Below are positions 53,023 through 61,644 of a DNA stretch of 64,000 nucleotides, piece by piece. The DNA is from CALNXN01 sp942490645. Its GTDB lineage: Bacteria > Pseudomonadota > Alphaproteobacteria > Rhodobacterales > Rhodobacteraceae. The stretch is taken from contig CALNXN010000005.1 in the NCBI GenBank assembly GCA_942490645.1, forward strand, positions 1-64,000. Direction: 5' to 3'. The notes under the pieces were generated by a model that saw nothing but the letters and a program-made list of their open reading frames with translations, was not told the origin of the DNA and made no database searches. The translations under genes and the position numbers were made by a program. Numbering within the stretch: the first letter of the stretch is position 1; the number at the start of each line of letters is the position of its first letter.

Positions 53023-53715
53023 CTAACTCTTCAACACCAAAATCGAGAAATACCCCGTTTCGGGACCCGCCCATTGACGCGAACGGATCACGGCGCTGGT
53101 TTCGGGATTGATCCAGAAATCGTTGGTTATCTCACCTTCGCGCCAAAGGCAGGCCTCTCGCATGCGGCGTACAGGGACCGTTGCATCCACCACCGTAATC
53201 GTTGTCAGGCCAAAATCAGACACCAAACACCGCAGCGTGAGCTTGGCGCGTGAATTGTCACCGCGCAGAATATCCATTTCACGCCGAACGGCGCCCTCTT
53301 GTTGGCTGGCCAGCGCAATAACGGTGCCCGCAACGTCAGACGACAACAGGCTGAACCCAAGCCCGCGCGTTGTCACCAGGACACCGTTGCGAAACACCAG
53401 TTGTGCGTTGTCGCCCGATTGCCAGACCGAAACTTGCCCCGCCTCACCTTCGTCGCGGACAGAGACGCGGGACAAGAACCCGACCTTGTCGAGGTTTTCG
53501 GCACGCGCCTCCAAAACCGCACCAGGTGTGGCGTCAACGAGTTCACGCGTCACGACTACAGGCGGTTGATCCGGCGCGCGCGACGCGCGGATATTGGAAA
53601 TCAGCCCAGTAATGGTCGCACCCGAGAAGGTGTTTGCCTCGCGTCCGCCGCTGCAACCTGCAAGAATAAGGAGAAGAGTAAGTGTAGTCAGCCAAAGCTG
53701 GCGGGTCACTCCCAC
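53023..53715 (-). CDS. yjbF: YjbF/GfcB-type lipoprotein (DUF2886)
   Basis: The 230-residue product has a lipoprotein signal (TLTLLLILAGCSGG; lipobox Cys21). Family blocks are LVDATPGAVLEARAENLDKV, LVFRNGVLVTTRGLGFSLL and FDFWINPETSAVIRSRQWA in part. The YjbEFGH operon promotes extracellular polysaccharide production and outer-membrane passage. It overlaps yjbH by 10 bases. No yjbG homologue lies between them. Confidence 0.8.
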   Translation of the reverse strand: MGVTRQLWLTTLTLLLILAGCSGGREANTFSGATITGLISNIRASRAPDQPPVVVTRELVDATPGAVLEARAENLDKVGFLSRVSVRDEGEAGQVSVWQSGDNAQLVFRNGVLVTTRGLGFSLLSSDVAGTVIALASQQEGAVRREMDILRGDNSRAKLTLRCLVSDFGLTTITVVDATVPVRRMREACLWREGEITNDFWINPETSAVIRSRQWAGPETGYFSILVLKS

Positions 53716-55907
53716 ACCCTCCCGAACTGGCTTTCGACGGCGTTACGGTGGCCGGAGCGCACTTGTTCATAAAGGCGTCCCGGCACTTCGAGACGTGCGC
53801 CGCCATCGCGCTGGATCGGTTTGATCGTCGTTGAAATGCTGCGACGCGACGGCTCGCCAATAAACCAGCTGAGCGGGATGGTCAGCGTGATACCCTTGTC
53901 GAATGAACCTTCACCAAAATCTGCAGCCGATACGTCGGTCAGCGTGAAGAACCCGCCGACCCGCCAGCCGTTGTCAAATTCGCGCGAGAGCGAGAACGTG
54001 GCCCCCACATCGCCCGCAAGGTAGCGGCCCACGTCAATCTGGCCGAGGTATCCGTCACCAAATTCATAGTACGCAGACACGTGGCCTGTGGCGACATCGT
54101 AGTCCTGAAAGCCGAAGGCACGATCGAAATCGCGCTGCATGACATAGTTGGCCTCGACCCCGAAGGCCAATCGGCTGGCTTGCGGTTTCCAGAGCAACTC
54201 GCCTGAAACACCGCCGAACATCGATTCCAGATAACCCGCACTGATCCGTGCATAGAGGTTTTCAGCCGGTTTCCATTGGCGGCTGGCATAGAGCGTTTCG
54301 ATGTAAGCGTTGCTCTCGCGGGCATAGAGCACGCCATTCGTGCGCACCCGCGGCAGCACTGAGTTTGACACGCGTGTACTGTCGCCGATGTTGCCTGCAA
54401 GCCGGTAGCGCAACTGACCCGCCACCAGCCAACCCGGCGCAGGGCGATAGCTTGCCTCAAGCGCAAGACCCGCATCAAGGCGCACGGGTTCATCGGGGTC
54501 AAAATAGCTGGGGCTGACATAGGGGCCGAGTGACCAGCTGAAGTCGGGATAGAGTTCATCAGGCATCACACCACCCGGCAAAGCCTGAGGCGCATCAACG
54601 AAACCCGCCCGCGCCAGAAGCGCGTTCGTGGCATCCGGCGAAAACTCCAACCGTTCCAAATCGGATCGCTGAAGGATCACGGCAGACATCGCCAACCCTT
54701 CGGACGTGACCGGCACAATGCGGAAGGTCTCGACCGAGGCTGGCATGACGCGGGCCATGGCGCGCGCGGTTCGGCCAATGGCATTCGCCATCGAATGGTA
54801 ACGCTTGTTCTGGAAGCGCACTTCGGCTTGAGTTGCTGAGACAGACACCGCTTCGAGCATCAAGCCGTCGGCTTCCAACAAAGGAACGAGCGCATCGCGC
54901 AACGTCACCGGGGCGCTTGTCGCGGACGCCCATGCGGTGCCGTAGGCCTGCGGATTGCTGGCACGCGATGGACGCGGGGCCACAGCAGGCGGGGCGGCCA
55001 CGCGCAACGGCGTGAGTGGCTGACGTGGGTTCAGCTGAAACTGTGCGGTGATGCCGACCTCGGAGCCATAGAGATAGTAGGCACCAAAGCGTATCTGTTC
55101 GGAATACTGGTATTCCGCGCCGAAGTTGAACCGCGATTTGCGGGTAAAGACGTTGCGGGCGACGGCCTCCTGAATGTAGGCGTCGGATGAATATTCGACC
55201 TTGAGACCCAGCTTTTTGTTGACCTGCCATTCCACCCCGGCAAAAGGCGCGACATCGCCGCGAAACCATTGATCCGTCGACAATTCGCCGCCCGTGTCGT
55301 TTGGATCAAAGGCGGGCCGCATGTCGCCGAAGAGCGAGCCGATGCTGCCGGAACTGGCCAGACGGCCCCATCCCAAACCCGCCGATACGCGCAACGCCCC
55401 CTGCCCCGATCCGCCGACCGCAGGGGTCGAGAACGTCTTGCTGGCGACAATGTATTCGCCCGCGTAAATGCCCGTGCCTGCAAAATCCTGAAGTCCGATC
55501 GTGACGGCAGGCCACATGCGGCTTTCTTCGTTGAGCAGGAAACGCACGTCAAAACTGCGGTCGCGATAGGTTTCAAACCCGCCCGAATTCCAATCCTGAA
55601 TACCCGCATAGCGAAAGCTCGCGGTGATGCGCGGCGTGGCCTGAAAGCTGAGCGTGGTGCGCGTAATACCCGCGAAACTGGAGATTGAGGTAACGAACGT
55701 GCCATCAGGCAAAGCATAGGCCGACGGCATATCCACAAGCCCCGGAAGGCCATAAAAGTTGAGGCTTGGGCGCTCAATCGGCATCATGATGTTGGTGCCG
55801 TCGGTTTCGTTGGCCTGCGCGCCCCAAAGCGCCAGGCTGCCGCCAGCTGCCACGCCCATAGCCAAGGTGCCAACCACTGATTTCTGCCGGATGATGCGTT
55901 GACGCAC
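53706..55907 (-). CDS. yjbH: YjbH/GfcD-type outer-membrane beta-barrel protein
   Basis: The 733-residue product has an N-terminal signal-like segment (VVGTLAMGVAAGGSLALWG). Then the YjbH domain: YGLPGLVDMPSAYALPDGTF, FRYAGIQDWNSGGFETYRDRS, SRMWPAVTIGLQDFAGTGIY. A long series of amphipathic beta strands follows, ending with a terminal aromatic (GRVWE). It probably forms the export channel for an exopolysaccharide together with YjbF. It lies in a run of minus-strand genes with capD and sugar transferase. Confidence 0.85.
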   Translation of the reverse strand: MRQRIIRQKSVVGTLAMGVAAGGSLALWGAQANETDGTNIMMPIERPSLNFYGLPGLVDMPSAYALPDGTFVTSISSFAGITRTTLSFQATPRITASFRYAGIQDWNSGGFETYRDRSFDVRFLLNEESRMWPAVTIGLQDFAGTGIYAGEYIVASKTFSTPAVGGSGQGALRVSAGLGWGRLASSGSIGSLFGDMRPAFDPNDTGGELSTDQWFRGDVAPFAGVEWQVNKKLGLKVEYSSDAYIQEAVARNVFTRKSRFNFGAEYQYSEQIRFGAYYLYGSEVGITAQFQLNPRQPLTPLRVAAPPAVAPRPSRASNPQAYGTAWASATSAPVTLRDALVPLLEADGLMLEAVSVSATQAEVRFQNKRYHSMANAIGRTARAMARVMPASVETFRIVPVTSEGLAMSAVILQRSDLERLEFSPDATNALLARAGFVDAPQALPGGVMPDELYPDFSWSLGPYVSPSYFDPDEPVRLDAGLALEASYRPAPGWLVAGQLRYRLAGNIGDSTRVSNSVLPRVRTNGVLYARESNAYIETLYASRQWKPAENLYARISAGYLESMFGGVSGELLWKPQASRLAFGVEANYVMQRDFDRAFGFQDYDVATGHVSAYYEFGDGYLGQIDVGRYLAGDVGATFSLSREFDNGWRVGGFFTLTDVSAADFGEGSFDKGITLTIPLSWFIGEPSRRSISTTIKPIQRDGGARLEVPGRLYEQVRSGHRNAVESQFGRVWE

Positions 55908-56031
55908 GGGAAAGGCCCTTTTCTGCTCTTTGCCTTTTTGCGACCTTAGTGCCTGCGGTATCGGGAAAAATCAACGATTACGAAACAATTTGATCGTCCG
56001 CCGCAGCATTCTTGCGACAATGGAAACCCGT

Positions 56032-57945
56032 TCACTCGCCCGCCAGAACCACATTCGGGCCCGCGCGGACCACCGCAAAACGTTCGTCGGCATGCGGGCC
56101 TTCTACCCAATTCATTACCTCCTGCCGCGCCAGCGTCTCATCATTGGCGATGAAAGCTTCACGAAGACGCCGCAAAGCTGAGGAGATCTGATCGTCCGAA
56201 AGCATATCTTCGTGGGTGCAGAACACCTTGGGGTGGCTGGTTGCTTCCAGATTGCCCGAGAGGGTCAGTTCCTCGACCATTTTTTCGCCCGGGCGCAGCC
56301 CCGTGAACACGATGTCGATATCCCCTTCCGGGTTGGCCTCGTCGCGGACCGTGTAGCCGGAGTTTTCAACCACTTGACGCGCAAGATGCAAAATCGACAC
56401 CGGCTTGCCCATATCCAGAACGAAAACCTCGCCACCTTTTGCCAGTGAGCCTGTTTGGAGCACAAGTTTGACGGCCTCTTGCACGGTCATGAAAAACCGC
56501 GACACGCGCGGATGCGTGACCGTCACCGGTCCGCCGCGGCTGATCTGATCCTGAAAGAGCGGAATGACCGACCCGGAAGAGCCCAGCACATTACCAAAGC
56601 GCACCATCGTAAAGATCGTGGCTGACCCGGCGGGCACATTGCGGGCCATCCCCTGAATGACAATCTCGGCCAGTCGTTTGGTCGCCCCCATCACATTGGT
56701 CGGGCGCACGGCTTTGTCGGACGAAATCAGGATGAACCGTTCCACCCCGGACTTGGCCGCCTCTTGTGCCAGCGTTTGAGTGCCAAAGACGTTATTGACA
56801 ACACCGGCCAGCGGATTGGCCTCCACCAGTGGCACATGTTTGTAGGCCGCCGCGTGAAGCACGACCTGAACGCAATGCCCTGTCATGACCTTTCGGATCT
56901 GACGCGGATCCGTCACAGAACCCAAAACCGAAACAACATCCACACCTGAGTTTTCGGCCAGCTGCCGGAGTTCCATATCAATGTTGTAAAGCGCCAGTTC
57001 GCTGAGCTCGAACAAGATGATCTTTTGCGGTTGGTGGGTCAGCACCTGACGGCACAACTCCGACCCAATGGTGCCACCAGCACCGGTGACCATCACGACA
57101 CGATCTTGATACGGGCTTTCACCGTGATCCAGCGTCTCAGACACCTCGTCCCGGCCAAGAAGCGTCTTGGCAGAGATCGGTTTGAGTTTGTCAACAAGGG
57201 CCTCTTCGCCGATCAGCTGCGCAAAAGACGGCAGGGTCTGAACCTCAAGGCCCATTTTTTCCAGCCGCCGAACAATTCGCACTTTCTTGGGCTGGCTGAG
57301 CGACGGCATCGCCAGAAGCACGCGGTCGATCTTCTTGTCGTTCACGATTTCGGCCAAGCGCAGCGGCGTGTAAACCGGCAGGCGCGACACCGTTAGGCCA
57401 TGCATCGCCGAATTGTCATCCACAAAGGCAATAGGTTCAATGGACTTGTGATTGCGCAGCGCCGAAACAAGCTGTGTACCTGTTGTGCCCGCGCCATAGA
57501 TCAGCACCCGGCAGGACGGCTCTGACCGGCTATAGACGGCCAGCACGATCTGCAACAAAATCGCCCGACTGACGACGGAAAACAGAAAAAACCCAGCACC
57601 AAACACGACATGAAAGCCAAATGGCAGTCCCAGATTGGCAATATGCGACAGCAAAGTGGACACAACGATCAAGAATCCGGCGTAAACGGCGGTTTGCCAG
57701 ATCGCGCCAGATTCGTAGGAATTGAGCTGTATCGTGCAGATACCAAGCCAGAACGACAGACCAACGGCGGCAGCCAACACATACGGCAACACCGGGAGAT
57801 ACAGATGCACGTTCGCCATGATACCGTCGTCAAACGGTTGCACTGCAAAGGAAAATACTAGCGCTACGGGAATAAGTAGGCAATCCAGGATCAGGATGAT
57901 CGTGCGTTTCTGATGCTGTGTCAGCGATTTGATCACACTTAGCAT
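56032..57945 (-). CDS. CapD/WbpM-type membrane nucleotide-sugar 4,6-dehydratase
   Basis: The 637-residue product has four N-terminal membrane helices (to about residue 130) and a CoA-binding-like Rossmann domain (LIYGAGTTGTQLVSAL). The C-terminal SDR dehydratase follows: VTGAGGTIGSELCRQVL, HAAAYKHVPLVEANP, the active site SSDKAVRPTNVMGATKR with Met in the usual Tyr place, and RFGNVLGSSGSVIPLFQ. It makes UDP-4-keto-6-deoxy sugars for polysaccharide. It is separated from yjbH by 124 bases. Confidence 0.91.
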   Translation of the reverse strand: MLSVIKSLTQHQKRTIILILDCLLIPVALVFSFAVQPFDDGIMANVHLYLPVLPYVLAAAVGLSFWLGICTIQLNSYESGAIWQTAVYAGFLIVVSTLLSHIANLGLPFGFHVVFGAGFFLFSVVSRAILLQIVLAVYSRSEPSCRVLIYGAGTTGTQLVSALRNHKSIEPIAFVDDNSAMHGLTVSRLPVYTPLRLAEIVNDKKIDRVLLAMPSLSQPKKVRIVRRLEKMGLEVQTLPSFAQLIGEEALVDKLKPISAKTLLGRDEVSETLDHGESPYQDRVVMVTGAGGTIGSELCRQVLTHQPQKIILFELSELALYNIDMELRQLAENSGVDVVSVLGSVTDPRQIRKVMTGHCVQVVLHAAAYKHVPLVEANPLAGVVNNVFGTQTLAQEAAKSGVERFILISSDKAVRPTNVMGATKRLAEIVIQGMARNVPAGSATIFTMVRFGNVLGSSGSVIPLFQDQISRGGPVTVTHPRVSRFFMTVQEAVKLVLQTGSLAKGGEVFVLDMGKPVSILHLARQVVENSGYTVRDEANPEGDIDIVFTGLRPGEKMVEELTLSGNLEATSHPKVFCTHEDMLSDDQISSALRRLREAFIANDETLARQEVMNWVEGPHADERFAVVRAGPNVVLAGE

Positions 57946-58076
57946 ACTTGCATTTCTCTACCCGTCGCCGACAATCGAACGCCGTGAGCGTGCGTTCTTT
58001 CCACCACTGATAGCGACATGTCACAAAAATGGACAGGAACTAATCGCCGTTTTGGGCCGACCGGACAGGTTTCCGC

Positions 58077-58715
58077 TTAGTCTTTTGGCAGATGAGCGGT
58101 GCGGTGCTGACGCCGAAAGAGGTTTGAGATGGTTTGGAACACCAAATCGAAGTCGTAACAGGTGCTTTGGTGCCGTTGATAGATCAGGTCCAGCCGCGCT
58201 TTTCTCGGGACGCAGATCCGCGTGTAGACGTCATCGGTCTGCTCCGGGGTGGCGCAGCGGTTCAACAGGCGCTCTTCGTGTTTATGAAAGCGAATGGTGG
58301 CCAGTCCGGTCACGCCGGGGCGGGATTTCAGAACCTGACCGTAGATTTCTGGAAAGCGTTCCACGTATTCGCGCAGCGGCGGTCGAGGCCCGACAAATGA
58401 CAAATCCCCGCGCAGGATGTTCCAAAGCTGCGGAAACTCATCGAGCCGTTTGGCGCGCAGCCACGCACCCGTGGGTGTGACGCGGCCAGCCTTGTTGCCG
58501 CCCGATACGCCCTGATCTTCTGCGACAACGGTCATTGTGCGTAGCTTCCACAGGTGAAACGGTTGATCAGGCGTTTTCATCCGTTCGGCCACGTAAAACA
58601 GCGGCCGTCCTTCCTTGATCAATAACCAGACCAACAGGACGATCAGCACCGGACCCAAAATCACCACAAGCAAACTGGCGAAAAAGAGATCAAAGAACCG
58701 TTTGCGCAGGGTCAT
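58077..58715 (-). CDS. Undecaprenyl-phosphate sugar transferase (priming glycosyltransferase)
   Basis: The 212-residue product has one N-terminal membrane hairpin (RFFDLFFASLLVVILGPVL) and the polyprenyl-transferase domain: PLFYVAERM, FHLWKLRTM, KRLDEFPQLWNILRGDLSFV, then GPRPPLREYV. It starts polysaccharide assembly by moving a sugar-phosphate to the lipid carrier. It is coupled to the next gene upstream (overlap of four bases). Confidence 0.92.
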   Translation of the reverse strand: MTLRKRFFDLFFASLLVVILGPVLIVLLVWLLIKEGRPLFYVAERMKTPDQPFHLWKLRTMTVVAEDQGVSGGNKAGRVTPTGAWLRAKRLDEFPQLWNILRGDLSFVGPRPPLREYVERFPEIYGQVLKSRPGVTGLATIRFHKHEERLLNRCATPEQTDDVYTRICVPRKARLDLIYQRHQSTCYDFDLVFQTISNLFRRQHRTAHLPKD

Positions 58716-59539
58716 GATTGCAGCTCCGTGGCCCGTCGCCATTGCGCCACAAGGCCCATTGGAGTGTCGGTCGCCGCATCCAAGCGCAGGTGATCGTACA
58801 GCCGGTCGGTGGCAAGGACCACTTCGGGGATGACGCCGGGCGGGGCCGGGCGGGGCGTCCAATCCAGCCCGGCGGCATCCAGAAGGTGCCCCATTTCGAT
58901 TGCGCCGGGTGCGGCCACATTGATCACATCGGGCAGGTCCGCAACACGGCCCAGCGCCGCGAGGGTGCCCGCGAGCGTTGCCACACCGATATAGCTGCGC
59001 CTCGGTGTCGTACTGTCGGGCAGTTGATCAAGCTGAAACCCGGAGCGCCAGCCGCCAAGGATCGCGTCAGCTCCAGCCACATTGCCGATCCGCAGGCTGG
59101 TCACACGCACCCCGAGACGCAGGCCCAGCGCCGTGCCCGCCCGTTCCATCTCCAGTTTGGCGCGCCCATATTCGGAGTGTGGCTGACAGACCATCGTTTC
59201 ATTCAAGACGCCGGGATTGTCGCCGTAGACAGCGGCGGAACTGGCCAGCAGAACCACGCCCACGCCTGCATGTGCCGCCGCTTGTATAGCGGCCTCGGCC
59301 AGCGCGATATTGTCCGTCATTGGCTGACCGCCTGCGTTGGTGGCACCCGCCAAACACAGCAGCGCGCCACATCCGCGCAGATGCGAAATCAGCGCAGATT
59401 TTTCAGCCAGCATATCACACTGCGTCAGACCCGCGCCCGCCCGGCGACTGATCCAGAGCGCAGGATCATCGGCGGGCCACACAGGTCTGATCAGACGGCC
59501 TAGACGACCCGAGGCCCCAAGCACGGCCATGTGCGTCAC
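58712..59539 (-). CDS. NAD-dependent epimerase/dehydratase family protein
   Basis: The 275-residue product has the Rossmann motif VLGASGRLGRLI and LLASSAAVYGDNPG. SEYGRAKLEMERAG has the Tyr-xxx-Lys pair, and the RIGNVAGADAILGG block follows. A GTG at 59539 overlaps the glycosyltransferase stop (GTGA) and is my choice; the ATG at 59530 is an alternative. It likely modifies a nucleotide sugar for the adjacent transferases. Confidence 0.83.
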   Translation of the reverse strand: MTHMAVLGASGRLGRLIRPVWPADDPALWISRRAGAGLTQCDMLAEKSALISHLRGCGALLCLAGATNAGGQPMTDNIALAEAAIQAAAHAGVGVVLLASSAAVYGDNPGVLNETMVCQPHSEYGRAKLEMERAGTALGLRLGVRVTSLRIGNVAGADAILGGWRSGFQLDQLPDSTTPRRSYIGVATLAGTLAALGRVADLPDVINVAAPGAIEMGHLLDAAGLDWTPRPAPPGVIPEVVLATDRLYDHLRLDAATDTPMGLVAQWRRATELQS

Positions 59540-60789
59540 GCGGGCAACTCCATCCGTTTGGCCTGTGGCACCAACCCGTTGATCTTGTCGATGTGGACCG
59601 GCAGGCATTTGGTTTGAAAATCATATTGGTCCATGACGTGCATCCGCGCCGCCGGGCCCAGATGGGCGTATGCTGCGCGATCCGCCAGAACATCCACCAC
59701 TTGCGCGGCCAGCGCAGCGGGGTCATGGAAATCGACCAGCAGCCCTGTTTCCCCGTGGGTGATCACTTCGCGCACGGGCGCCACATCAGAGGCCACGATG
59801 GTGGCCTGCATCGACATCGCCTCCATCAACGACCATGACAACACAAAAGGCATCGTCAGATAGATATGGCACCGGCTGATCTGAATAAGCCGCTGGAAAT
59901 CACGGTAGGGGATCTGGCCCAGAAAATGAACGCGGCTCCAATCGACTCTATCGCCGACTTCCTGCTCCATCTGAGCGCGTAACCCGCCGGGATGCGGGCT
60001 TTTGCCACCATAAGACACATCATTGCCGCCCAAGATCAGAACGCGTGCTTTTGGACGCGCCGCCAATATGTCGGGTAATGCGCGCATCATCATGTGAAAG
60101 CCCCGCGTGGTTTCCAGATTGCGGGCCACATAGGTGACAACTTCATCGGCAGCGGTCAGTGGATGATCAAGCCGCCCAAGGCTCAGGCCCGCCTTGGGAT
60201 CAGGCCGCAGAATGTCGGTGCGAATGCCATCGTGGCAGACATACATGCGATCATGGAAACTGTCCGGAAAACGATCCTGTTGCCAGAGCGTCGGACATTG
60301 GCCCAGATCGACCACTTCGATATTGGCCAAAGGCACCGCATTGCGCGCCTGCATCAAGAAGGGCGTATGGTCCGATACTGGCTCAGTGGCATCAAACCCG
60401 ATAATCCCGCCATCCATCCGGTAGTAGTATTCGAAAAACCCGATGATCGGCACATCGGGCCAAACCTCCTTGAGAAACGTCAGTTCGCCCCAGCCGACAT
60501 GGCCGATGACGATGTCCGGCTTGAACCCTTCGGTCTGTTCAAGATGCCGCGCAGCCATCGCGGCACCAAAGCCGGCACCCGTCGCGGCCTCCCAGACCTT
60601 GGACAAGCCATAGGCGTCTTTGGCAGGGATATGGTGCGGTTTGTAAACGATCGTCTGAACACCGTCGATCTTTGGCGGTTGTTTGCGCTGGGTCAGGAAG
60701 GCGATCTGGTGGCTGCGGTCCTTGACCAGCCACTGGATCATTTCCCGGTATTGGCCCGGCATGTTCTGATGGACGAATAACAGCTTCAC
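59536..60789 (-). CDS. Glycosyltransferase family 4 protein
   Basis: The 417-residue product has FVHQNMPGQYREMIQWLVKD, a GFFEYYYRMDG block, ARNLETTRGFHMMMRALPDI, RVLILGGNDVSYGG and the donor-site EAMSMQATIVASDVAPVREV. That is a GT-B fold with the usual EX7E-like region. It starts the operon with the epimerase and sugar transferase. The sugar is unknown. Confidence 0.87.
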   Translation of the reverse strand: MKLLFVHQNMPGQYREMIQWLVKDRSHQIAFLTQRKQPPKIDGVQTIVYKPHHIPAKDAYGLSKVWEAATGAGFGAAMAARHLEQTEGFKPDIVIGHVGWGELTFLKEVWPDVPIIGFFEYYYRMDGGIIGFDATEPVSDHTPFLMQARNAVPLANIEVVDLGQCPTLWQQDRFPDSFHDRMYVCHDGIRTDILRPDPKAGLSLGRLDHPLTAADEVVTYVARNLETTRGFHMMMRALPDILAARPKARVLILGGNDVSYGGKSPHPGGLRAQMEQEVGDRVDWSRVHFLGQIPYRDFQRLIQISRCHIYLTMPFVLSWSLMEAMSMQATIVASDVAPVREVITHGETGLLVDFHDPAALAAQVVDVLADRAAYAHLGPAARMHVMDQYDFQTKCLPVHIDKINGLVPQAKRMELPA

Positions 60790-60858
60790 CGATGCCTCAT
60801 TGTGTCAGGAACCTTCTCAGCCCTGATACCCCCGATCATCGACGATTGGCAAACAGGC

Positions 60859-61644
60859 TCAGCGCCCCTTCCAAACCGGATCACGTTTTTCGGCAAAGGC
60901 GCGCGCGCCTTCCAGCTGATCCTCGGAAGCATAAAGCCTGTCCACCGAAGGCAACTGGCGCTTGGTGATGCGGTTCATTGCGTCCTGAAACTTGGCGTCT
61001 TCGGCATCGCGCACGATCTCCTTGATCGCCGCGTAGACCAGCGGTGGGCCAGACGCGAGCAGGCGGGCGAGGTCCCACGCGCGATCCATCAGCTGATCAC
61101 CGGGCACAATCTCGTTGATCAGCCCCCAGGCCTTGGCCTCTTCGGGGGTGAACCAACGCCCGGTCAGCAACAGTTCCATCGCGATGTGATAGGGGATGCG
61201 TTTGGGCAACTTGACAGAGGCCGCATCGGCCACCGTGCCAGAGCGGATTTCCGGCAGCGCGAAACTGGCATGTTCCGCCGCCAAAATCATGTCGGCGCTC
61301 AGTGCGAGCTCCAACCCACCCCCACAGGCGATGCCGTTTACTGCAGCGATGACCGGCTTGTTGAGGCCCCTCAATTCCTGCAAACCGCCAAAGCCGCCAA
61401 CCCCGTAATCTCCATCGACCGCATCACCGTCAGCCGCTGCCTTGAGATCCCATCCGGGGCAAAAGAACTTGTCGCCCCCGCCCGTGATGATCGCGACGCG
61501 CAGGTCCGGGTCATCCCTGAACTGGGCAAAAACCTCGCCCATGCGGCGCGACGTGACCAGATCAATCGCATTGGCCTTGGGCCGGTCCAGCGTCACTTCG
61601 AGGATCGCGCCGTCGCGCTTTGTCTTGATCGGGTCCATCGTCAT
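60859..61644 (-). CDS. Enoyl-CoA hydratase/crotonase family protein, CaiD-like
   Basis: The 261-residue product has the crotonase oxyanion-hole block NGIACGGGLELALSADM and FCPGWDLKAAADGD. FALPEIRSGTVADAASV and an AKAWGLINEIVP ending follow. It resembles carnitinyl-CoA dehydratase of the CaiD group. Its start overlaps the ligase stop by four bases, so it is translated from the same operon. The substrate is not certain. Confidence 0.88.
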   Translation of the reverse strand: MTMDPIKTKRDGAILEVTLDRPKANAIDLVTSRRMGEVFAQFRDDPDLRVAIITGGGDKFFCPGWDLKAAADGDAVDGDYGVGGFGGLQELRGLNKPVIAAVNGIACGGGLELALSADMILAAEHASFALPEIRSGTVADAASVKLPKRIPYHIAMELLLTGRWFTPEEAKAWGLINEIVPGDQLMDRAWDLARLLASGPPLVYAAIKEIVRDAEDAKFQDAMNRITKRQLPSVDRLYASEDQLEGARAFAEKRDPVWKGR

